Assembly (NCBI GenBank): GCA_014338405.1
Contig: JTDE01022129.1
Span: 17,554-81,553, forward strand
DNA: 64,000 nucleotides
Source: Paragonimus skrjabini miyazakii
Lineage: Eukaryota > Platyhelminthes > Trematoda > Plagiorchiida > Troglotrematidae
Reading direction: 5' to 3'
The position numbers and the translations under genes were made by a program. Below are positions 35,401 to 45,193 of the stretch, piece by piece (position 1 is the first letter of the stretch; each line of letters starts with the position of its first letter). Below the pieces are notes generated by a model. It was not told where the DNA came from. It saw only the letters and a list, made by a program, of their open reading frames with translations, and ran no database searches.

Positions 35401-35844
35401 GCACACTGGCATTATCAAGTGCCAGTCATTTTTATTTTTGTTTCCTTTCAATACTTACTATCAGAAAAATTCCCCGCTTGACTTGCTTCCGTAGGACAAA
35501 TTTCTGACGTATATATTGTACATTGTGTTAGCTGTCACATTGGCCATATGTTAACTAGGTAACGCTTAAATCAGATATAGAGCGTTCATGGTAGTCGGGA
35601 ATCGAATCCAAACCATTTAATTCAAAAGTTATTGTCGATACATACAACTGGGTTGCGCACGTTTGGCTATTTCGTTTAGTTATCGTTACATATAGTTTTG
35701 TAAATCGTTTTTCCAGCTCTTTCGGCCGAGAGTATTGTTTTTTTTTGAATGACCTGCACTGTTTTATTCGGTAATTTACGCCTGAAATTCGGTTACCATT
35801 ACTGTACAATAAACGTACATTTCCTCTGATTTTTTTCGCTCCAG

Positions 35845-36376
35845 ATGGCCTCCGGATCCACAACCTCCTACCTCCTTAGGCAATAGCGCTCAACTTCCCC
35901 GTCATGCGGCCGTTCAGTCAGGTCCTCGCGGATCTTACATTCCCCTTTCTGTCTGTGCTGGTTGTTCCGCTCCGTTTCATTTGGACTGCTTACTTAACAG
36001 TCGTTCACGTGTGAGGCGCAATTCTTTGCGCCAGCTAAATAGACCACGCCCGTCTGAGACTCCTGTCTTACACGATCTGAGCGAGGCAGAATTGCGAATG
36101 ACCGGTTATTGTAGTCTGAGCTCCCCGCTGTCCAGCATCACGGCTGCTCGCATGGAGACAGCCGGGGCTAGCCTCTATCTATGCAACTCGTGTCTACGGG
36201 TTTCCGGGCATCCTTCATCTGATATGTCAGTTTCACGGTCTAATTGCATCGAGGACCACCTGACTGGAGATGAGGATTGGGAATCAGTCTCCGGGGCTTC
36301 CAGCAGTTCAAACGAGGATGACGTAGAAGATGTACAGAGAGAGGATGTTGCAGCGTTTCCACAACGGGAATCAAAG
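35845..36376 (+). CDS. BAZ1A: ACF1/BAZ1A-like, exon with rest of PHD finger and acidic tract
   Basis: Acceptor 'ttttttcgctccag' and donor 'AAG|gtaaat', 177 codons after completing Ser. It holds C-x2-C at 35954-35965 ('CAGC'), H-x2-C at 35978-35989 ('HLDC') with the usual four residues between, and a final C-x2-C at 36182-36193 ('CNSC'). With the pair in the previous exon this is a C4HC3 PHD layout, but about 48 residues separate pairs one and two and 64 separate HLDC from the last pair, both longer than usual. After it comes a 30-residue Asp/Glu/Ser tract, matching the acidic tract after PHD in BAZ1A. PHD fingers usually read histone tails; the stretched loops make that uncertain here. Confidence 0.85.
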
Positions 36377-38306
36377 GTAAATTTAATGGTTCTAGTTGTC
36401 ACTACTGACTTATACACGCCATCTCACGCATCGTGGGGCATCTGCGTAATAACCCCTGTCTACATATCAGCCGTAGCTATCGCTCTCATTCTACCTAGTC
36501 AAACAGTCAACGGTTTGCCAATTAAGTACATTGAAAATGGATAGCTGGATCATATTCAAGTTCATGGGGTTGTTACAAGAAAGAGAAAGATGTCTACTCT
36601 CCGTAACTGTTATGTTTCCTTTTTCTATAATTGGATTACATCCGGCAGTCTGTGGTTGACCTGCAACTTAGCAAATATGTATCACAAGGTCAAACTAGAA
36701 GTCTTGTGGGTCTTAGGCATAAGATGTAGTATAAAGCAGAGTAAGAAACAAAATTACAACGCGCAAAACTGAGCTTATCCGACAGATTATTTTTCAGCCT
36801 CCGTAACTTTTATGTTATGATTGTAGGTGATACTTTATGTGTTCAAAGCAACAACTACTTGAATGATCTGCTAATCAGACCCAGTTTTGTGTGTTCAGAA
36901 CGGAACGGTTATTTTTCTGTTTGTTTTGGCTAGTCATCTTTCTAATAAAATTGATGTGACTTGTTAGCAGTCCGTCAATTGCCAGTTCTACCTAACACGA
37001 TACTCCTATGAAATTCGTTCTATTTGTTAATGGTACTGAATGATTCCACTTACCTTTATAAGGTTCGCGAAAATGAGCGTACATTGCTGTCTAATACTGG
37101 AATCTCATTAAAACTTTCTACTATCTTGAAAAACGGAAGTATACTGTACTATCTTGCAGTTTTTTGTTTCAATCACGTGATTACTGTATAATGTTGAGTG
37201 ATTACATATCGAGACAAGTAATAGTAATACTAATAATTTTAATATCTACGCGCCGCTCAGCCTAAACGATAGAGGAGGGTAAGAACAGATTAGTTGACGT
37301 AACCCTTTCAACGTTTACTACCGTGGATTACATGCGGGCTGAGCTACTATCAAGCTGCCCAGACAGCATAATGATCATTCGAACCCTAGACTTCTAGACG
37401 AACAGATTAGCACTATAACCACTTTTTCATTTAGGAAAAAGAAGAAAAATCATATTTTGCAAATAGCAGTTTTGTGAATTTTACGAATTGGTCAAATGTG
37501 GTTCGCTTCTCCCTATTTTCTTGTATAACAGAAGTATCACTTGAGTCAGTAACAATTGTAGGTGTTCAGGTTTTAAACACCAAACATCCCTAACATCTTG
37601 CGCATTTGCATTTACACTGGGTTACGCCTGAAAATCATGGGTCGCACGTCTCAGCGGTCGTTTGATGTATTAGTTTCGGGTGGTTAGGAAAGAATGAAGC
37701 TACCGTTTAATGAGCCCCAGACTGGATCATTGTTTCTGGTGTAGGTTGAATTTTAGCTAGCCAGAGCGGTGTGTTTAAGAGTGTTCACCGACTGATTTGT
37801 ACACTAATAATCCACTGTGTAACCAGTGTGTGAGTAATCTGGGTTCGCTCCAGCAAGATTGTCGCACAGTTTCTTACGGAAATTCGTTTCCTTACGTGTT
37901 TGAAAAATTGTTTCTCTTGTGATTTTTGGAAGGTTTTTTTTCTTCAAATGGTATCTAGTGCTACGTTTTATACGTTTTATTCTTGAATGCGAGTATTTTT
38001 GTGTGTAACGCTTACTGTAAACCAGGGCGAAGCTAGTAATAGAAATTTCCGGCTCAAGTTATTTCAAATGGAACACCACACACACTCAGTTTCAGCCGTC
38101 ATCTTTAGATTTGTCTTTTGGATAATCCACATCAGAAAAAAGCACCAGACACTAGTTCTCCTTTTATTAAAGCTTCTCAGTGGTGCATACCTTCGTCCGA
38201 ACTGCAGTTTGCACTCCGGTCCCCGTGTTTGTGGGACTAGCGTGGTAACTACAACGCCAGTAACTTATAAAATGTCCACTAACACCCCTTCGCATATTTT
38301 CCTCAG
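36377..38306. other. Intron, nothing firm
   Basis: A minus-strand 'gggttcgaatga' B-box-like block near 37380-37391 is the only tRNA-like hint. An open frame from 37987 runs into the next exon in another reading frame and is not coding. Confidence 0.5.
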
Positions 38307-38805
38307 CTGTTATCCCACGTATCATCTATCGTCTCTGGCACAAGGCAGCGTGAGCGGCCCGCGAAGCTTCGTAGCCCAGAATCGATACGCTGTCGACAAT
38401 CATTTTCGCCTACGAGGATTCAGTCAGTCGTACCACGCAGGTTGATCGGAAAGCATCGGTCACTTCGTCACAATCGTCGAGGTCGTCCCTTCAAATCTCG
38501 TGGAATTTCTCCTCGCCTGCTCGGCGTTCGTAGACCGGGTGCATGTCCTTCTTTATGCCCCACCGACAGCAGCAGTAGCAGCAGCAACAGTGAAACCCGG
38601 AAACGTGGGCGCGGGCGTCCGAAGGTTATCAAGCCAGTCGGCGTATGCGCTCCCGTTGAAGAAGGAGATGCACTAACTGCAGCAGAGAAGATGGAAGCGA
38701 ATCCTGAGGCCATCCACAACGAGGAGTTTGATAGCATTATGTTGAACGGAATTGATTGCATTTGGGACGCTAACACTGTGATCAAATTCCCCAATATTGG
38801 CTGTT
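38307..38805 (+). CDS. BAZ1A: ACF1/BAZ1A-like, AT-hook exon
   Basis: Acceptor 'catattttcctcag' keeps phase 0 with 36376; donor 'TGTT|gtaagt' leaves one base. 166 codons, strongly basic in the first 70, with 'NRRGRPFK' (about 38471-38494) and 'KRGRGRPKV' (about 38602-38628), both AT-hook-like GRP cores that bind the minor groove of AT-rich DNA. A Ser run from AGC/CAG-phase repeats (38568-38592) sits between them. The last 45 codons are acidic. Human BAZ1A has similar basic RGR segments between PHD and bromodomain. Confidence 0.8.
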
Positions 38806-39424
38806 GTAAGTTCGTTTTGTTTTGTTTTAATACATATTCGATCACTGTTTCTTTAATTTTGAGCCTGGGAATTGTCAAGATTCGTTCGATGAATTCTTTT
38901 ATACGATACTTTATATTATTGCTATGCGAGCGCTCGTTTTCGCCAAACACTTGTTCATACATGCACAATAAACGATAGGGAAGTTTACACTAGTTCGTTC
39001 ATTGAACCTATATCGGTTCCGACGATTTTACCTCACCAAAAGTATACTGACCTATTCCTTATCTCGTAAAGCGGCAGTCATTTTGTTTGATAAGGAAAGG
39101 ACTATTATGTGACCATGCCAGAGCAGGATAAGCTCACGTAAAAGCTGAGGTCGAATCGAGTAGATAATCTGCAACCCCCCCCCCCCACGATGTACTTTTA
39201 ATGGTCTCCCCCATTTCACTCGATATAGCTAAGTTTCTTGATTGATATTTCCTATACCACGAATTGCCCGACGTCCATTGTGATCCTGAAGTATTTATAT
39301 ATTATACATCCCACGAAGTGACCAGTCATCTCCATTCTTGCTTTATATTGATGCCTCTTCTTTGGTTACTCGCTTTTTGGTCGATTCCACTGTTTTTATT
39401 CCGACCATCATGTCCGTTGTACAG
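38806..39424. other. Intron with C12 run
   Basis: Contains C12 at 39175-39186. No exon or transposon recognised. Confidence 0.6.
39175..39186 (+). repeat. C12 homopolymer
   Basis: Twelve consecutive C in the intron before the bromodomain-like exons. Confidence 0.9.
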
Positions 39425-39929
39425 TAAAAAGGGCCACCGTCGTTCTGGCTCCTTGCGATTTGGTGGAAACGTCGGAACGCATTTTGTATCCCGAATCCCC
39501 TCGACCCGTTGGACGACCATCCAGGAAGTCAGTGACCCCGCTTATGTCTGCCGATGCAAATTCTATCAAAGTGTCCCTTTCAAAATCGGAACCCAGTCAA
39601 CAGTCTGTGGAAAAACTGTTTGCCGAACTATGTAGTTCCAGTTCTGCTCGCCCCCTGCTCCGTTGTGGTCTGGGACGCACGGTCGCTCTGGCTGAGTTGA
39701 CCGACAATGAATCCAACTCATCGGGGACTTCACCACTGGTGGACTCAATCCATCCACGGCGTACATGTCGCACGTCGTTATCTGCGCATCGTGGTCCAAT
39801 GCGTACCGATTGCACGGTTCGCCGCTCACACACTAATCGTCTGTACGCTTGGGATTTGACTGGGTTACGTGATCTGTTGGTTCGGAATCAGCTTCCTGGT
39901 GGTCCGGGGGAGGCAGTCGAACAATTGAG
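39425..39929 (+). CDS. BAZ1A: ACF1/BAZ1A-like, exon with first part of a diverged bromodomain
   Basis: Acceptor 'gtccgttgtacag' and donor 'TTGAG|gtatgt', phases matching both neighbours. 'PRPVGRPSRKS' is a third AT-hook-like motif (about 39487-39519). 'QSVEKLFAELCSSSSARPLL' (39601-39660) lines up with the first bromodomain helix of BAZ1A, 'FEQLVVELVRHDDSWPFLK', although the WPF shelf reads ARP-L-L. A Ser/Arg-rich insert of about 60 residues follows, then 'YAWDLTGLRDLLVRNQL' (39847-39897), which fits the 'YYDIIKKPIALNIIREKV' region. The domain is diverged but co-linear. Confidence 0.75.
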
Positions 39930-41502
39930 GTATGTTTCTAATTGTTAGACCTGTTTTTACAAGTAGATATATATACGTACACATATATTTGGACGGTGAT
40001 GGGGATAATGATGAAAATAATGTTGTGCTTGCAACAATAAACTCAATCAGAAATACTAGCAGTTGTGTGAACGTAAACATGCCGTTAATTTCTGTATGCT
40101 GTCTTGCCTATTAGTGTTTCCAACCCGCGATTTTGATGATCATTTGGACTGCAATCTGACAAGGCAACACCTACATGATTTACTCAAAGGTCGAATTAGT
40201 GTTTTCATTGTTCCTTTATGATAGATACTCAATTGGCTTTCGGGATATCTGGTTATACCGTCGTCTATGGTATATTTTCGTTGCTAAGTTAATTGATTGC
40301 GCGCTACATCATCCTACTCTATATTCGGTAATTGAAAAATCACTAAACGCTGCAAATCTGACCGTCAACATGATCGTGACGAACCAGGTGAGTTGCCCAA
40401 TCATGAAGCGTGGACGGACCGTTCACGGGTGCTATAAAATCTATCGCCTCCACGATAGTCAAGCCTATTTCGTGTGATAGATTGCATGATTTCTTGATTC
40501 TACTGATACGGTGCATTTTGCCTAGTGCGGTGTTTTTGCTCGGTAATAGACAGGTCCGGTTGGTTTATGTTGAACAGTTGTTCGATGATGAATGGTGATT
40601 GACTGAGCTTTACCTACGTATGTTGTCACTCTCATTCACAGTGCCGGAGTTATTAGCATTCGCTACTAGATGGTAGTGCTTTCTTTTGCACCCCACAGTC
40701 ACATTTTTGTTCACACATTCTGTATCGTGTGTAAATCCGAAGGAATATTATCGAGAGGCGTGTTAATGAGGATCTTTATGGTCCAACTGACTAGTGCTGG
40801 TTAGTCAGATGGTTGGTTAGTGTGAAGATGAAATCCCTATATCCGAAGACAAAAGGGTAAAAGAGACGTTAATGGTGAGATCTAAGCCAAGAAAAAAGAT
40901 ATTGAACTCAGTAGCAAAGTTGAATAAAAGAAAAAATAGCAGATTATCATTATATACACTGTAATATAATTCGTGTAATATATTCGTAGCAGTGCCGTGT
41001 AGCCATGTCACCACGACCTATGCTAATTATAATTTCTTTATACGTACTACACAGCTACTTTTCTTTAAACGTATCCGGATCGCACTTCCGGAAAATCCGG
41101 TTGAAGGCTGCGCTTTTCTGTTATTTGAATGACATCCTGGAGATAGTACGGTGTCTGGGCTGCTCCCATATGCGATGTCCATGGCGCATCTGACATCTTC
41201 CGTGGTCGGATGTGCTCCCGAACACAGTGATACTACACCAAATAGACATGAACGGAACTGAACGCTTGTTGGTGCTCTACTGGATTTTCGAATGTTGCGA
41301 TACCGTGATGTTCTCCACATCACGTGCATATCATTCTTCTTAACATGTTTTTTGCTGATCGTGTTCCTCGGGTAACCGAGCATCTACTGCGATGTTTCCC
41401 ATCACTTAAAATTCATGTTCTCAACTTCAGGCTACTATAATGTCTGCTCTACTTAAGCCGAAATTGTATCAAATTGTCCGTGTCTTTCTATTTTCTACGC
41501 AG
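39930..41502. other. Last intron, nothing recognised
   Basis: AT-rich sequence with short open frames only; the minus-strand frame at 41027-41383 has no recognisable domain. Confidence 0.5.
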
Positions 41503-41674
41503 ATTGCTCATCAAACACTGGTTGTACACTAACAGACCTGGAAGTCGACTTCACCAATGCGCCTTGGACGTATCACACCAGTTAGAACTGAAGTTGGGCT
41601 CGCTATCAAACACGAGTTCCCCCGTGCCACCTGCGAAAGTCGCTCGCAGAACTGCTCGAATCTCACCGGATTAG
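41503..41674 (+). CDS. BAZ1A: ACF1/BAZ1A-like, last exon, end of bromodomain-like region
   Basis: Acceptor 'cattttctacgcag' is a strong site and its first base completes Arg. 56 codons follow to TAG at 41672-41674. 'LLIKHWLYTNRPGSRLHQCA' and 'VSHQLELKLG' line up with the last two bromodomain helices of BAZ1A, 'LMFSNCFEYNPRNTSEAKAG' and 'FFHIQAQKLG'. The Asn that binds acetyl-lysine could be the N of YTN. The tail is short and basic. No AATAAA was seen in the 300 bases after the stop, so the 3' end is undefined. Confidence 0.8.
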
Positions 41675-43959
41675 TTATATGGTTTACTTCATCTGGTTAT
41701 GGAGGGTCGTGCAGGGTGCATCCTGCTCAGTTTTGTCTTTTTTGTACAGCATATACTACTTTTATCAATACTTAGTTGTATACAAAGATAAGTTGACGTT
41801 ATTTTCCCACCCCCTTTGTCTATCGGTCCCACACCTTATGCTGTAAAAAAAAATTGTTTTTATTGTAGATTGTGCTAATCGTTGTGACTCCATACTTATC
41901 AGTTACTGAGACTCATTTACACAATAAGGAATTGTTAAGCGCAGTTAACCATCTCGTCCAATGAACCAAGTCTCGCCACGATCAATGTTGATACTTAACA
42001 AACAGCTTCATTTCTGAGCAGCATAGCACTGCTCGTATATGTAGGAACTAAGGAATCGGTCTGGACATCAGGGAGACCGGGAACCGTAAGCTACCATTGG
42101 GGACGTGTATATGAACTGTGCAGGGCGTGCCACCAGACAGCTTGTCGCTGCACTACTGCCCAAAATGTAGATTCGCGTTGGCCGTTCGAAATTGTTTGCG
42201 TTTGATGTTCTGTATCTTCAAGTACTTTGTAATGGATGTCTGATAGTATACAATTTCCCAGGCTAAACATCTTTTGCGGTCACAAGAATATCATCGTTGT
42301 TAATTTTGAACCCTATCCATAAGTACTTAAGATTCGGTTGCTACTGGTCCCAACAGTAGTCCACAATGCAGAAAATAGTGAAGGTTCATGAAAGTGAAAG
42401 AGATCAGTCAACAGCTTTACAATAACAGACTCACCATATCTGAGGTTTTTTCCAACTCAACATTCTCCATTGTTCATAGCTGAATAAGCTGGCACAGGCC
42501 ATTTAAATTGTTTCTCTCAAATCACCCCGTTAAGCTGTAAATACGCGAACCATTTTTCCTATATGATCTCATTGGCTTCTTGGTTAAGTTCAGCGCAAAA
42601 AAAATTACGGGAAACAACACCTGACACAAATGCCACACACGTCTCTTCAGCTCGTTCTAACAAATGAGTTTCGCGGCTCTTGTGTTGTCAGTTCATAAGT
42701 TTTTTGCCTGAGTTAATTATGGCGTTTATCACATTCGGAATCGTGGGGTTCAATTGACTTCTGTTCAAAAGCTCTATTGAGTTGGATGACGTCCGCCGTG
42801 CTTCTTTTGGGCGGGTCACTGCATGGGGTTTGCGTAGCTGACGAGTTTTCTACCATTTGTGCTTTTGGACCACTTTACTGTCATGACCTCGACAATCAAA
42901 CTGTCGTTGCTGTTTGTTAGGCATTTTATATACTTTAGTCGCTTAATTTCCAAATGAACGTTCTATTTTTGCGAACAGTCGATCTATGCAAACGATAAAA
43001 TGATTTGTGTTGACAGGGTGACCGAAATGCTAAGTTTAAGGGCACACCCTAGTTCCAGTGCAAGTGTATCTAGTTCATAGGATTCTTGGAAAATTTGTAA
43101 TGGACTTCGTAGCGAGCCACCCCAAAATCATTTGGATATTCTGATCGAACTAATGTGAATTAAACGGAGCAAAATCCTAATGCAGGTATACCCGGTTGAC
43201 AATGTATTCATTATGGAAGATTCAGTCATTAGAATTGGGCTTCTACTAGAAGTCCATCCAATTGTTTATCGACAGATGAAGCCAGATTACGTAGTCATCT
43301 GAGATTGCTGGGTTGTATTGTCCTGCTCCTCCAACCAAGCCAGTGACATTGAATGTCCTTTTCTTCTGCGTTTACAAACTACTTCTGACATTGTAGTAGT
43401 TCCGATTATCATACAAATGCTCCTTCAGCTCACCACCAATCAACACAGAGATCAGATGGAATGCATGGTTCAAATGTGTCAGGCAGCTGCAGCACTTGAA
43501 TGTTCACGTCGGATTACTGTGCATTACTTATGGTCTTGAGAACACGGAATTGCTCGTGGATATCCAAGCGAAAAGCAACATTGGTGTGCATACTGTTCCG
43601 TGCTGTTTGCCCTCTGGCTGACCAACGTGAACGGCCCCGCCTTTATTTCAACTCATCAGGTAGATACAGTTTTAACCAGGTTCGAGCCAGTAAACTGTTG
43701 TGCTGCGAGCCAAAACACGGCCACCACTCCTACAAGAATCGCCTGTGGGTTTGTGCCTGTGACCAGTGCAAACTAGCAGTCCGACGTGGGCTGTGTCCAT
43801 TTATCTTAACGCTCATGTCCTATGTTGTAGAACAACCTAACCACCTAGTTTATCGGATATTAATCGACATCAGTGCTACGCACGTCTGTATGTTGATCGA
43901 CCGATTGTCAGTGTCTAAAAGCATTTGCAGTCGTGTTTATTACCGGAATTGAGAACTGT
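41675..43959. other. 3' flank of ACF1, no gene recognised
   Basis: Probably starts with ACF1 3' UTR. An A9 run lies at about 41846-41855. Open frames at 43318-43539 and 43500-43952 are protein-like in length (73 and 150 codons) and the second is Cys-rich ('LLCCEPKHGHHSYK', 'VCACDQCKL'), but I recognise neither; the second abuts the LTR-like repeat and may be transposon-derived. Confidence 0.4.
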
Positions 43960-44470
43960 CTATTGGATCGTCCCGTTGGTTGAACGTTCAATCGTTCGGC
44001 CCAAAACCGAGAAACGGAAGGGACGCGGTAACGCCGTTTATTGAAAGAACGAGACATAATTACGTCGCGGAAGCTGTAAATTTATGGAGCGAAACGATTA
44101 CCATACATAGTTGACAAGATACGAAGTAAATAAAACGAGGTAACCATGCATGACAGTCAAACGTGGAGCAAATCAAATGCAACGGTTATATGTGCCAGTC
44201 AAGACGTTAGAACAAATCATGTTACAGGGGGCGTCAAAAAGCAGCGCGGGAAAACAGTCCAGATAGCGCACAAGCGTTCTACCGCACATCTGCAGTCTGA
44301 TTGACTGAGTGGAACCATCCACGACCATACCAACCGATCGATCGATATGGCGTGATGCATCCTATTTGCCTCGTTAGAAGATGCGCCTTCCAACACTGTC
44401 TTGATCGTGTGGTAATTCTCAGAAGCTTGATCCGTGTGCTCCATCGGACAGATGTCATCACGCTCAATAA
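43960..44470 (-). repeat. LTR-like repeat, inverted copy A
   Basis: The reverse complement aligns with 44740-45193. Shared blocks include 'cggttttgggccgaacga' against 'cggttttgggtcaagcga', 'ggaggcgcatct'-type sequence, and the same terminal 'cgatccaatag'. A 'caataaacggcg' in this copy is a possible polyadenylation signal inside an LTR. Class is not certain; it could be a SINE or LINE tail. Confidence 0.6.
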
Positions 44471-44739
44471 TATGGTTGAGAAAAGTGGCTATATGTCGTG
44501 TTTGCTGGAAACCATGTACAGAACGTCATACTGCGTTAACGCCGTGCTGGCTGGTGTTCCAGCTGACTCCACCGTTGGTTGATAAGAACTATGAACGAGA
44601 GATCGTTTTACTCCGAAGGCATGTTGTTACACTGTGGTATACTTGAAAACTCGTGTATTTGTCTTGTTACGTGGTCATGAAGAAGCCAATCGGTCTTTGT
44701 TCTCTGCGGTTGTGAGGCGGTCCGAAATTTGCTGGGGAA

Positions 44740-45193
44740 CACGGCAACTTGTTTATCCATTTCAGTAACGATCTGTTCAAGAGGAGACTTAGGAGGCGCA
44801 TCTCCTAAAAAAACGACCAGGACGCACCATGCCACATCGGTCGGCCAGCCCAGCTCGGATGGTATAGTCATGGGTGGTGGTATGGTCCCACTAAGCCAAT
44901 CAGATTTTTGGTGTGCGGTGGAATGCCTGTGCGCTTTCTGGACTGTGCTTTATCCCGAGTTGCTTTTTGGTGCCCCCGTAACGTGGTTTGCTCTGACAGT
45001 AATATATGACTGTTTCATTTGATTCGCTTTGTGTCTGTCGGCCATCTATAGTAGTCTTTTCGTTTTATAAATGTAGAGCCTCTGTGGACTAATTTTGTCT
45101 CGCTCGTACGATAAACGGTGTTGCCGCGTCTCTTGTCATTTCACGGTTTTGGGTCAAGCGACCGAACGCGTACCCAAGGGAACGATCCAATAG
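44740..45193 (+). repeat. LTR-like repeat, inverted copy B
   Basis: Partner of 43960-44470 in opposite orientation, with about 270 bases between them. An LTR retrotransposon would have direct, not inverted, repeats, so these are two separate or rearranged insertions. Confidence 0.6.

Larger units (their letters stand above)
31507..35844. other. Long intron inside the PHD finger
   Basis: Contains dispersed-repeat copy 4 (31945-32070) and an ATG trinucleotide repeat (32384-32401). Open frames at 32382-33226 have no domain signal. A pyrimidine-rich run lies near 35260-35276. Confidence 0.55.
5172..41674 (+). other. BAZ1A: ACF1/BAZ1A-like gene, multi-exon model
   Basis: Model: join of 5172-5519 (tentative), 9746-9879, 12697-12945, 15760-16336, 17735-18071, 22006-22200, 26449-26758, 26850-27398, 27489-27721, 29363-29520, 31155-31506, 35845-36376, 38307-38805, 39425-39929 and 41503-41674. 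All joins are GT-AG and phase-compatible, giving about 1600 residues from 9746 plus 115 if the first exon is real; human BAZ1A has 1556. Order of parts: linker, DDT, WHIM motifs, PHD, acidic tract, AT-hook-like motifs, bromodomain remnant. ACF1 binds an ISWI ATPase in the nucleus, and the complex slides and spaces nucleosomes. I chose BAZ1A over BAZ2 because the 16200-17800 region follows the BAZ1A pattern between DDT and WHIM, including the pair 'HPSLLEKL' and 'SVYEL' with 'HEKLLLL'. No promoter, 5' UTR or AATAAA shortly after the stop was found. Confidence 0.85.

Noticed and set aside
37320..37440. Minus-strand tRNA-like unit with 'gggttcgaatga'
   Set aside because: Only the B-box is convincing; no acceptor or anticodon stem.
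9746..41674. Assignment to BAZ2 (TIP5-like) instead of BAZ1A
   Set aside because: The DDT-linker and RGxRE blocks fit both families, but the 16200-17800 segment and the SVYEL block fit BAZ1A, and no MBD/TAM domain is visible in the window.
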